Positions 54,109 to 64,000 of a DNA stretch of 64,000 nucleotides are shown here, piece after piece; the first letter of the stretch is position 1, and every line of letters starts with the position of its first letter. Source of the stretch: Mauremys mutica (Eukaryota > Chordata > Testudines > Geoemydidae); assembly GCF_020497125.1 (NCBI RefSeq), contig NC_059073.1:21411225-21475224 (forward strand), read 5' to 3'. The translations under genes and the position numbers were made by a program. Below the pieces are notes generated by a model. That model saw only the letters and a program-made list of their open reading frames with translations. It had not been told where the DNA came from and did not search any database.

Positions 54109-56140
54109 TTTACCACTGGATGGCTGCACTTTCGCCTTGACTCCAAAATATACTAGAGCACATGCCTAACTTTAAGCACGTGAGCAATCCCCTTGACTTC
54201 ACTTGTGGCTTTTGTGATGATGCCCACCCCATGTGTGTATATAGATTACATAAATAAACCTCACCTCTTTACTGAGTATATAAAGTTAAATATAACTTGT
54301 GTGTGTATGAGCACGCACAACACACTCACACACCTAATTTAGTTACCCACTTCATTTCCTCCCCTGTACTTTTGACCTGAACTGACACACAGATGTGGAA
54401 GCTTATTGCTTATGCCACTTAAAACTGCGCAGAGCAATGGAGAATTATACTGCAGGGAACATCCTGCTCTGGCTGGTGATGGACAGGACAGCTGCATCGC
54501 TAATATTCAGAAGGAGGTTTAAGGCCCAATCCTGGAAGGTGCTGAGCATGCTCAGCTCCCAGTGAAGTCAGTGGGAACTGAACCTGCTCAATCCCTTGTG
54601 GGATCATACTCCCAGTTACCAAAGTCCATCCCTGATGTGATGTGACATCTCCAGAAAAAGGCTTTGACATGCTCTTGTATTGGCCAGGACACACAAACAG
54701 TGGGCCTGCTTCTGACCTCAGGAACCGTTAACCCATTCAACCCCCACTGACTCTAGTAGGAGCTGTGCAGGTGTTTCTGGGCACAAGGTCGGAACGAATG
54801 AGACTGAATTGGAGGAACTGGTTACATCCATTGTAGTGAATGAGCAGCAGACACATCACATTCCTCTAATCCTGTCCTCTTTGATAACAATGGAACCAGG
54901 GATGAAGTGGTTTCCTGCTGGGAGGATGATGACACCTTGCATGGAAGCAGAGCATCTGTATTCTCACAGAAAGAAACAGAGTGACTATCAAATAAGTGGG
55001 ACGGACAAATGAGATGTGCCTCTGACACAACAACTATCCTTCGTCACTGTAGGCTCATGTTGTTTAATGGCTCAGCCCAGATACAATCAAGATGATATAA
55101 ATGGTCCGGGAAGAAGCCTTGTAAAGAGGGAGGATGGAATGGAGTCATTCATCAGCTGTATCCTTCATGGGGGCCAGGCTCTTACTGGTAAAAGGGAAAG
55201 ATGAACTAAATGCAATGCAGATCTACAACATGATGCTTTTGAAGAACATTTCAGGGTCTAGCGTGCTGCTGAGGAAAAAAAAGTGTTGAAGATGTGACCG
55301 TGGGGTCTGATTTTCTGTTGAATGTAGAGAAAAAAATATTCATACTGAAAAATATTTGCCTCCTTTCTACCTCTGGCCCCAATTCCCAAACATGGATCAA
55401 CAGTTCATACATTCTGAGGGCGAAACAGCACAGAGGGGATAATCATTCCCCTGTGCACAAGGCAAATGGACTTGGTTCAGGGAGCTTCTGTGGGGGCAGT
55501 GAGGAAGGCAAAATCCTTGCCCATAGGCAGTGCAGTCAAATGCTAGGGCTACCGGCTTGCCTTTTGCTGTTGAGCCCTGTGGCTTGCTGTGGCCTCATCA
55601 ATATTTATTCTGCTCCTCTCATTAGAGGCCCATGCCTAATGCCTAATTAGAGGTCCAAAAGCTAATGTGTGAGACGTGAGGGCTCTTGTGCACACTCCTT
55701 AGAACCTGGCAGTGACTTCAAGAACTGCACCAGTTCAGCTGCAGGTAGGACCCTCCATGACTGTGGAAGAGAGGCTAGGATTGGCCTTTAATGTGCTAAT
55801 TTAAGCATCCAAACTGGGCACTTAGATGCCCTCGTCAGGTGATTAAGTTTGAAGATTATACCAGATATGTTCACCCCAGGAATATGGCAGATCTGTTTCC
55901 TTCACTGGATTTAGGGAACGCTTGTCTGAAGAGACCAATCGAGTGACCAACAAAAATGTGGCTGCTTACCAGAGATGATCTTCTAATGTAACTGGAGCAG
56001 AGCTAACCTCAGTATGTTTGGGGATACATTGGGGTGGTCTCTGAAAGGAGGGTGCCAAAAAGCAGAGGTAGGTCAATAACCTGAAGGAAACAATTTACTC
56101 AACAAGGTGAGAAATTCAAGCTGTGCTGGTTACCTGTATT
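54109..56140. other. no gene; palindromic relics
   Basis: A relic near 54150-54205 ('gcctaactttaagcacgtga', CCTTGACTTCACTTG) and a clearer one at 54525-54612. The 55294-55650 frame (118 codons) and others have no domain. Confidence 0.5.
54525..54612. repeat. palindromic MITE-like repeat
   Basis: The left arm GCCCAATCCTGGAAGGTGCTG and right arm 'ctcaatcccttgtgggatca' pair imperfectly. The centre CTCCCAGTGAAGTCAGTGGGA is a near-perfect palindrome. Left flank TAA could be part of a 3-bp duplication but the right side does not confirm it. Confidence 0.55.
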
Positions 56141-56142
56141 TA

Positions 56143-56262
56143 GGGTGACCAGATAGCAAGTGTGAAAAATCGGGACAAGGGTCGGGGAGTAAGAGGCAGC
56201 TATAGAAGACAAAGTCCAGAATATCAGGACCATCCCTATCAAATCGGGACATCTGGTCACCC
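56143..56262. mobile_element. Tc1/mariner-like MITE, 120 bp, TA duplication
   Basis: Perfect 12-bp ends GGGTGACCAGAT / ATCTGGTCACCC are flanked by TA on both sides (56141-56142, 56263-56264). The second inverted block AATCGGGAC / 'atcgggac' lies further in. The TA duplication and short ends point to the Tc1/mariner superfamily. There is no coding capacity; the 97-codon frame crossing it is chance. Confidence 0.82.
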
Positions 56263-58448
56263 TATCTGTATTCTCATATTGCTTCTGTTCTCTGTTTGGA
56301 TGAAGATTCTAGCTGGGGATGGGAGGCTCTGGAGAAGGTCAGGGTCGATTTTGATGTTGATTTTCCCTTGCTGTCTGCACTCTAAGAATGGAGTTCTAGA
56401 GAATCCATCAGGCAGGATGGGATCAGTGCATATGGACTCTACTGAACTGGCTTGAGGGGAGCATCATATCCTGTCTCTGTGTTCTGCAGGGGCATTTTTA
56501 GGCCATCTATTCCTATTAATTATGAATGTCAATCTCACCATGTCATATCAAAGTCTAACACCTGGTCAGCCTACATCTGTTGGAATTAACACTAGGTTCA
56601 CGTTCAGTTGGACAGACCTGATACAAGCTGTGTCTAGGTCTCACAACACTCACAGGTGCAGTAACATGATGAAGTTAACCACCAGCTACAGGGATGCATC
56701 AAACACTTCCCATGTCTGCAGCTATTGTAGAGAATGTAGGAAATGTCCCCTCTGTCTATATTTTTATTGGTCATATCATTAAAAGGCTCACAGTGGCTGG
56801 AAACTATAGCTGAGCAAAATCCAGCAGAATCATTTCCCAGGAGTTTATTGAGAACTTTTTTATTCACGTGCCATGAGTTCTGCATTTGAGTGAAACCAAA
56901 AATTCATATTTAAAAAAACCGTTATCTCTAACCACCAATTTTTGCCTGTTCTCAGTCTGGAACCAGGCAAGAGCAAAGGGTAATCAAAACCTTAAATTAG
57001 TCAAGGGTTAGTTTGAATCGTTGCTCAGATACCTTAACACATTTGCAAACCTGGCCATAATTTTGGATCAGTAACTACAAAACAGGTGCAATTTCCTAAA
57101 GTTAGGTGCTGGTATATGCTGGATGTGATAAATGCAAACACCACCATGTTCAATGCAGTTGTCTAAACACTTCACTATTCCACCCTTATTAATGAACTGC
57201 CATCTAGTCATTCCATGTCTATTGTCTCCTGATCATCCAGATCCTCATTAGCTTTGGTGCTTAACAGGTGAGGTCTGATCCAAAGATAATTACATGAATG
57301 GGAGGATTTCCATTGACTTTAATGGGTTTTGGCCATTGTGCATTGACACCACTATTTGCTGGCTAATCAGAGTGTTTCATTGTTACCTTGTCTCTTCACT
57401 GTTTGTTTCATCCATCTTTTGTCTTACAGCAGATGGCATACTCTTTGGACCAGGACCTGGAAAATTGCCACATAGCTTTATGTCTGGTTTATATCTGTTT
57501 CTTTATCTGTTGAAATTTGTCTCTTTTTGGAATATTAAATAACTTATTTACTGTGTTATTTTGAATAACTAGTTACTAATCAATCCAAAGGGGAAGAAGA
57601 CCTGGTAAAGTGACTGCAAGGTGGTGCAATATATATCAAAGTTTTAATATGATACTTGCAGCTCACTCACTAAAACCAGACCCAGGAATCCTTGCTGAGC
57701 CAGAATTATGAACATGATCATCATAATTCTGGCTTTTCACATGTGGGCATGTTACTGTGGATAGCAAGGTTACCATTTCATTTTCAAATTATTTATAGAG
57801 GCTTTTCCCACTGAGAAGTCACATTGCACCAGCAGTCAGCAGTTCTGAGCTTTCAATTAAACATTGTGCCATTTAAACGGCAGTAAAAATGAAATGGGAC
57901 AGCAGATTGGAAAGGAATCTAAAGACAGGTGCAATTACACTCATTTTTATTTCAGACACTTACATTTTAATGCCTTTTATAGGCACATGAATAAATGAAT
58001 TATATAGGATTCACAACTGTTGGGAATTAATTTATACTTTTCCAGACAGCTCTAGTTTTGTACAGATAGCTAAGGGAATCGTAGGTTCTGAAGGCACCAG
58101 CTGTTGGCAATAGCTCTTCCAGTGATTCCAGGTACACACCAGGAAGTTGTAGCATCTCCCATGGGGTTACTTTGATGGGGGTTGGATGGGGGGAGGGCTG
58201 ATTCTGCAAAGGGCTGAATATACTCAGATCCCAATGACTTCATCAGGAATATGCAACAGCCTGCTGAAGGTGGTTGACATCTCACAGGTTTGGGCTTTTC
58301 ATTCCCTGTCCAATGACTCCCAGTGCTAAGAAATGGAACAAGGAGACCATTTTTTTTATTCTCTCATTTTATTTGGCTGGAAAGGTTCAAGTAGGCATCT
58401 ATATCACATATCTGTAGAGTGTATATTGCACCCAGTGGTCATCCATAT

Positions 58449-58560
58449 AGACTGGGATTTGCCAAGGGGATAAATGAATTAGGCACTTAGCTTCTACAAA
58501 ATTTCAATAGGATTTGAACACCTAACTCCCTCTGGGTGATTATTGTCAGAGCTAGCCTAT
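58449..58560. repeat. palindromic repeat relic
   Basis: 'gggatttgccaaggggataa', GAATTAGGCACTTAGCTTC and the complementary 'gaacacctaactccctctg' around AAAATTTCAATAGGATTT. This is the same foldback theme with an AGGCACTTAG-type arm. Confidence 0.45.
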
Positions 58561-59089
58561 GCTGAAAAGTCACACTGTCATAGTTCCACTGTTCAAGGAC
58601 CAGAGTTAGATAAAAATCTTACCCTATGATTGCATTCTAGACATACTCTCAGACTCCTTTGAAAATTCCAGTCATAGAGGATAACAGCCTACTACTGCTG
58701 CCAGCTAACCAAATTACTCCTTTTGCCATTGTAGTACTTGGTAAAAGGAAGATCCTGGTTTAAAGGAAGCTTTGTTTGCTAGTAATCAAAAAAGCATTTG
58801 ACAGGTGTTTAGTAGTCTGTGAAATAGTCTTGGCTCTTAATTGACAGCTGTGCACATTACAAAACCCACCACCTCTCTTGGTGTTCTCTGGGCCATAACA
58901 TCAAAGGCTGAGGATGTAATATGCATGATCTTAGTCACCCTTTAGAGTTCCACACTGGGGATAGGCTTGCATTGTTGCTGCCTTTTACCTTAGCTACACT
59001 GTGGACAAAGGACTTCAGCATCTAGGGCTGTCAGTCGGACGTTGGCCTGCACTAAAATTCACAGACCAAAAAGAGAGAAATCTCTAAAC

Positions 59090-59470
59090 ACAGAGTTTTC
59101 ATTGTTCTTATAGTAGCATCTAGAGGCCAAGTTGCGCTAGGCGCTGTGCATACACAGACTAAGAGGCAGTCCAGGCCTTAAAATACCTACATTCTAAATA
59201 AGACAGACAGACAAAGGACAGGAAGAAGGAAGCATTACTATCATTCCAGTTCTGTGAGGATAGGGGGACTGAGGCGCAGAGAGATTAAGGCCTTGATTCT
59301 ACAATCTATTCTGCCTGGGTGGACCCTGGAGTCATTGCACAGGTTGCTGGATCAGAAGGTAATAAAGGCTTGCACAAGGTCATAGGAAGATGAAGGAAGT
59401 ATGTGGGAGAACAAGTAATTGAACCCTGATCATTTTAGTCTCAGCCCAGTGCCCTGGCCACAAGACTATA
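59090..59470 (-). repeat. MIR-like SINE (minus), interrupted
   Basis: The reversed SINE tail has GTAGCATCTAGAGGCC, 'tgcgctaggcgctgtgcata', GGACTGAGGCGCAGAGAGATTA and, after a break, 'gcttgcacaaggtcatag', 'taattgaaccctgat' (reversed B-box) and CCCAGTGCCCTGGCCAC. The break (about 59290-59362) has weak arms GGCCTTGATTCT / 'ggatcagaagg' and so may be another palindromic insertion. Confidence 0.6.
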
Positions 59471-59628
59471 TGGTAGGAAGACTAATATAGCCATTAAAGT
59501 ACTGAACAGTGACTATAGACATTGGCGTGGGCTGTAACTGTAACCTGGGTGAGGGCAATGTGTTTTGCTCTGAGCTTTTCATGTTTACAAACAGTCAGTT
59601 ACACATTTCTGAATAGAGGTATTCAAAC

Positions 59629-61125
59629 TAGCGCTGTCAATTCATCGGAGTTAACTCACATGATTAACTAAAAAAATTAATCGCGATTAATCGTACTTAT
59701 AACCATAGAGTTCCAATTGAAATTTATTAAATATTTTTGGATGTTTTTCTACATTTTCACTATTGATTTCAATTACAACACAGAATACGAAGTGCACAGT
59801 GTTCACTTTATATTATTTTTTATTACAAATATTTGCACTGTAAAAATGATAAACAAAATAAATAGTATTTTTCAATTCACCTCAGAAATGTATTGAAGTT
59901 CAACCTCTTTATCGTGAAAGTGTAACTTACAAAGGCAGATTTTTTTTTTGGTTACATAACTGCTCTCAAAAACAAAACAGTGTAAAACTTCAGAGCCTAC
60001 AAGTCCACTCAGTCCTACTTCTTACTCGGCCAATCGCTAAGACAAACAAGTTTGTTTACATTGACAGGAGATACTGCTGCCTGCTTCTTATTTACAATAT
60101 CATCTGAAAGTGAGAACAGGCATTTGCATGGCACTTTTGTAGCTGGCGTTGCAAGGTATTTATGTGCCAGATATGCTAAACATTCGTATGCCCCTTCATG
60201 TTTTGGCCACCCATTCCAGAGGACATGCTTCCATGCTGATGACCCAACACATGTTCATTTTAAGAACACTTTCACAGCAGATTAGACAAAGCGCAAAGAA
60301 AGTACCGATGGGAGAGTTCTAAAAATAACTACAGCACTTGACTGAAGGTTTAAGAATCTGAAGTGCCGTCAAAAATGTCAGAGGGACGAGATGTGGAGCA
60401 TGCTTTTAGAAGTCTTAAAAGAGAAACACTCATGTGGAAACTACAGAACTCAACCCACCGAAAGAGAAAATCAGCCTTCTGCTGGTGGCATCTGACTCAG
60501 ATGATGAAAATGAACATACGTCAAGCTGCACTGCTGTGGATCGTTATCAAGCTGAACCCATCCTCAGCATGGACACATGTCCTCTGGAATGGTAGTTGAA
60601 GCATGAAGGGTCATATGAATCTTTAGTGCATCTGGCATGTAAATATCTTGCAACACTGGCTACAGCAGTGACATATGAACGCCTATTCTAACTTTCAGGT
60701 GACGTAAACAAGAAGCAAGCAGCAATATCTCCTGCAAATTGTAACCAACCTTGTTTGTCTGAGTTATTGGCTGACCAAGAATAGGACTGAGTGGACTTGT
60801 AGGCTCTAAATTTTTACATTGTTTTATTTTTGAATGCAGTTTTTTTTGTACATAATTCTACATTTATAAGCTCAACTTTCATGATAAAGAGATTGCACTA
60901 AAATACTTGTATAAGGTGAATTGAAATATAAAATTTTTGTTTTTACAATGCAAATATTTGTAATAAAAATAAATATAAAGTGAGCACTGTACACTTTGTA
61001 TTCTGTGTTGTAATTTAAATTAATATATTTGAAAATGTAGTAAACATCCAAAATATTTAAAATAAATGGTATTCTATTTTTGTTTTAACAGGGCGATTCA
61101 TTTTTTTAACTGCTTGACCGCCCTA
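59629..61125. mobile_element. 1.5-kb giant-palindrome hAT element with perfect 8-bp duplication
   Basis: It starts TAGCGCTGTCAATTCATCG and ends, reversed, TAGGGCGGTCAAGCAGTT. ATTCAAAC is repeated exactly at 59621-59628 and 61126-61133. Arms of about 610 bp (59629-60242) and 570 bp (60560-61125) are inverted copies of each other, for example 'gaggacatgcttccatgctg' (60220) against CAGCATGGACACATGTCCTC (60565). The spacer is about 320 bp. The subterminal text ATTAATCGCGATTAATCG is itself palindromic. The two frames of 77-78 codons lie in an arm and the spacer and show no transposase motif. Confidence 0.9.
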
Positions 61126-61133
61126 ATTCAAAC

Positions 61134-62954
61134 TAGTAGTGAAAAATAAGAAAAGAAATAGTTCTCTTATCAGCTTTATTGCCTCTACTTGGCTGATAAC
61201 AGGGTTGTACATGCTCTATTTCCATTCATTACTCTGGCTACATGAAGCATTATGGTTAATATTAAAACTAGAAACAAGCTTCCTTCTCCTGATACTGGCT
61301 TTTTTTTTCTTATGAAGTCAGGACCCATCATGGGACTTGTACAATGGACTTAATTGGCAAAGTCTCCCTGAATGAAGGCAGCAGTGTTGTGTAACCGGAT
61401 GTAAATCTTTGTATAAGCATGTTCATAGCTTGGTACCAACCTATTTATGTGCTCTTTTATCCAACGGCTTTCATTCAGGGCCATCTATGAATTTTTTAAA
61501 ACGAAGGAGGTAGATATTCGAAGTAGCAGCACCAAACAGACATACTATGCACCTATTTCATTAAGGCAGACATCGAGTTTTGCATGCAAGCACTTTAATA
61601 AGATTTTTCAGTGCAAAAATAACTGATACAGTGATTGACTGATGTTGCCTCATATTTCACAGGCCTGTATTTTTAGAGAGGCCAAGATCCAAAGGTGATG
61701 GCTGCCCTCTTGGCCAACACAACAGGATCTCTGCTACTAAATGCATAAGCTGCTATAACTTGAGCTGAGCTAAACAGTCATGGTAGCAGCTCATATCCCA
61801 CAGAGCGGGACTTGTAACACACTCACTAGTGGGTTACACAAACACCTGCAAACCTTAGGGAAATTCAGATCCAACCCTTCATTATGGCTCAATCATGCTA
61901 TCGGCCATGCACTTCCTGCAGCATTCCAAGTGCCCTGCACGCTCATCAGAGTCCATGGAAATTGAAGATGCTTAGCAGACCGCAGAAGGAACTCAGCACC
62001 TTGCGAGATCTGGCTCCTCTCTAATTACATTGTTTGTTCTGCTCTAAGCCCGAGAGCAGGAGCAACAGTGTAGAACTGCTGTTCTCCTGAGAGCCTCATG
62101 TAAATGAGACGAGGCTATTGACGAAACGAATGAGAACAGAGCCAGAACCCATCCCCAGCTTCAGCTTTTTCAAAATTAATTTTAGGTTAGTAACCTACTG
62201 GCTTCACAGTCCTGTTTGAAGACTCTCCAGGCGCTGCAAGAAACAGGAGTTTTGATTTTTTTTTTACAAGCTTCTACAGTGGAAAACAAAGTTGTGAGCC
62301 AGGTGTGCTCTCAGCACTGCTGCTTCTTTATACTAAGTTTTCCTGGTATTCTTCTGGGCATGTCACTCATATCATCACCACTCCAGTCACAAAGCAAAGA
62401 AACTGGCTGTACAAGAAGGGAATCCTATATCTACTCAGTCTGCATTTAAAGCAGCAATTTTGGGGAGGAAATTAGAGTCTGAAGCCATTAAAAAATATTA
62501 AGAGTATCGGGTATAACTTTGCAAACAGCCATGTAACTTAATTCCCTGGCTTTCTCCATGGTGATCTGTAATTTATTCTCATCTAAGCAGATCTGTGCTT
62601 CCAAGACTAGAACACACATGGCGTTCACACAATCCCTCCTTGAAATAAACTTGCTGCTGCATTCAAGATTAAAAACCCAGATACATTAAGGAGGAACAAA
62701 GAGTCCTCCAAACACCTCCCCACCCCTCATCTCTCTCTCACTTAAGTGCAACATTAAGTTACAGAGGTGGCAAAGGAAAATGAGCTCCCATATGCTTTGG
62801 CCTTTCGCAGCTCTGCCTACATACAGTTGGCACAGATTTGGTAGAGCTCTTTTCAAAACCACTGCTGATACTATCTCTGGAATCCCAACCTGATCCCAGA
62901 TGGCATCTTTGACAAGCCTTGTAATCTCTTGCAGCACCCCCAGCCAGAACCTAT
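61134..62954. other. no gene recognised
   Basis: AT-rich DNA without supported elements. Frames of 61-97 codons (61780, 62216, 62686) carry no domain. Confidence 0.55.
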
Positions 62955-63425
62955 CATGTACATAAGAACATAAAAACATAAGAATGGCCGCACTGGGTCA
63001 GACCAATGGTCCATCTAGCTCAGTATCCTGTCTACCAACAGTGGCCAATGTCAGGTGCCCCAGAGGGAGTGAACCTAATAGGTAATGATCAAGTGATCTC
63101 TCTCCTGCCATCCATCCCCACCCTCTGACAAACAGAGGCTAGGGACACCATTCCTTACCCAACCTGGCTAATAGCCATTAATGGACTTAACCTCCATGAA
63201 TTTATCCAGTTCTTTTTAAAACACTGTTATAGTCCTAGCCTTCACAACCTCCTTAGGCAAGGAGTTCCACAAGTTGACTGTGCGCTGTGTGAAGAAGAAC
63301 TTCCTTTTATTTGTTTTAAACCTGTTGCCCATTAATTTCATTTGGTGCCCCCTAGTTCTTGTATTATGGGAATAAGTAAATAACTTTTCCTTATCTACTT
63401 TCTCCACATCACTCATGATTTTATG
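62955..63425 (-). mobile_element. CR1-type LINE 3' end (minus)
   Basis: The reversed 3' end has 'acataagaacataaaaacat', GAATGGCCGCACTGGGTCAG, ACCAATGGTCCATCTAGCTC, then upstream the coding part of the C-terminus (63216-63425: [36 protein letters not shown]). It is a different subfamily from the other CR1 copies in the window, with an AAGAACATAA tail. Confidence 0.8.
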
Positions 63426-63754
63426 AGTGTAGCTTGTGCTTGTGCCTCTCCTCTTAAGACAGGAGAAAAGTGGATGCACCAGGATTCCATCTCCCATTGA
63501 GAACCAGTGACCACCTTCTCAAAAGTGACTACATAGGCTTCAAGATACTCATCTAGTCCCATCTTGGATGGTGAAGGGTGGGGACTTGCCAGAAACCTGG
63601 GTGGTGTCCCCAGCTTAACCAGCCCCTGGAACATCTGTTCCTGCTGATGCACCAGTTTCTCTGAATATTGTTTCTGCTGCTCCATCAGCTGTTTCAGGAC
63701 CTCTGCCATCTTTCCCTTTATTCTTCTTTCATAATGGTGGTTAAAATATCCCAC
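63413..63754 (-). pseudogene. Ty3/Gypsy-like gag N-terminal fragment
   Basis: A minus-strand frame reads MAEVLKQLMEQQKQYSEKLV (Gln-rich coiled coil; an upstream Met at 63754 is possible) and then [20 protein letters not shown] and GEAQAQATL. This layout, a coil then D-x-EAY-x-x-TFEKV ... W ... GEAQA, resembles gag of vertebrate Ty3/Gypsy (Gmr1-like) elements, the same fold family as the SCAN domain. It is cut off after about 110 codons where CR1 sequence begins (about 63425). A host SCAN-type exon is a less likely alternative. Confidence 0.6.
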
Positions 63755-64000
63755 CTCTAGTATGCTGTTTCAGGAGACAGTTCATACATGCTGCATAAGC
63801 TCAAACTCACCCCCTTTCTAGGGCTTGGCTTGACTAACAAAGAAAGCCATAACAATGTCTAACCCACACTTTCTCCCCAGACTTGACTGCTCCGAGGGTT
63901 CCTCTCTGAAGGCTATTCAACCTAGATAACCTGTCCAGAGAAGCTCTCCTGACTTCCATCTGCTTTATATCCAGTTAATGAGCCCCACTTGCTGCCATGA
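63755..64000 (-). mobile_element. probable leader/LTR of the gag-bearing element, cut by the window edge
   Basis: On the minus strand the 245 bp upstream of the gag frame contain a TATA-like GGATATAAAGCAG (about 63975-63963), consistent with an LTR/leader of a Ty3/Gypsy-like element whose 5' end lies past 64000. No primer binding site or LTR end was identified with certainty. Confidence 0.35.

Larger units (their letters stand above)
56265..59620. other. no gene; palindromic relic and SINE at right
   Basis: A palindromic relic lies at 58449-58560 and a reversed SINE at 59090-59470. Other frames (57294-57542, 58027-58285) have no domain. Confidence 0.5.

Noticed and set aside
60052..60599. 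Two frames of 77-78 codons in the giant hAT as possible transposase remnants
   Set aside because: The first lies in a palindrome arm and the second mainly in the spacer. Neither shows hAT dimerisation or RNase H-like motifs.

Overview
The window looks like a stretch of a non-avian reptile nuclear genome, most likely a turtle (Testudines). That is an inference from repeat content: many CR1 LINEs, MIR-like CORE-SINEs, PIF/Harbinger and hAT elements with their MITEs, a Penelope-like element with a GIY-YIG domain, and solo-LTR-like blocks, all set in AT-rich DNA. I recognised no host protein-coding exon, no tRNA or rRNA gene and no CRISPR. It is best read as a gene desert or a large intron. Nearly every long open frame belongs to a transposable element or is a chance frame inside a GC-rich MITE.

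Layout. 1-3.6 kb: SINE fragments and a multi-hairpin MITE (1930-2111). 3.6-8.0 kb: a nest in which a minus-strand CR1 is split by a plus-strand CR1, itself split by a solo LTR. 10.05-14.87 kb: a structurally complete 4.8-kb PIF/Harbinger transposon. It has a two-exon Myb/SANT gene on plus, a DDE transposase on minus with one stop and one frameshift, and an unexplained antisense ORF in the Myb/SANT intron. 15.1-15.5 kb: a SINE carrying a 70-bp palindromic MITE. 18.42-18.72 kb: a second copy of the hairpin MITE, sharing its left terminus with the big Harbinger. 20.6-22.1 kb: MITE > hAT > CR1 triple nest. 27.1 and 32.6 kb: two GC-rich hAT MITEs with perfect 8-bp target duplications, the second inside a CR1. 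38.6-39.9 kb: a CR1 interrupted by a hAT and a MITE. 40.9-43.4 kb: a CR1 containing a 905-bp Harbinger-type element with 11 copies of CAGCGCTG. 45.6 kb: hAT MITE. 47.6-48.7 kb: Penelope-like 3' end. 49.5-51.2 kb: three CR1 pieces. 53.1-54.1 kb: LTR-like block. 56.1 kb: Tc1/mariner-like MITE. 59.6-61.1 kb: a 1.5-kb almost wholly palindromic hAT. 63.0-64.0 kb: CR1 tail next to a Ty3/Gypsy-like gag fragment that runs to the window edge.

The sequences are linked mainly by insertion history and by possible trans-mobilisation. The Harbinger encodes the usual two-protein set (Myb/SANT DNA-binding partner plus nuclease), and MITEs here share its terminal motif. Exact target-site duplications at several elements fix the order of insertion. 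Family names and any statement that a sequence type is common in reptiles come from memory, not from a search. Element ends without a target duplication are approximate.
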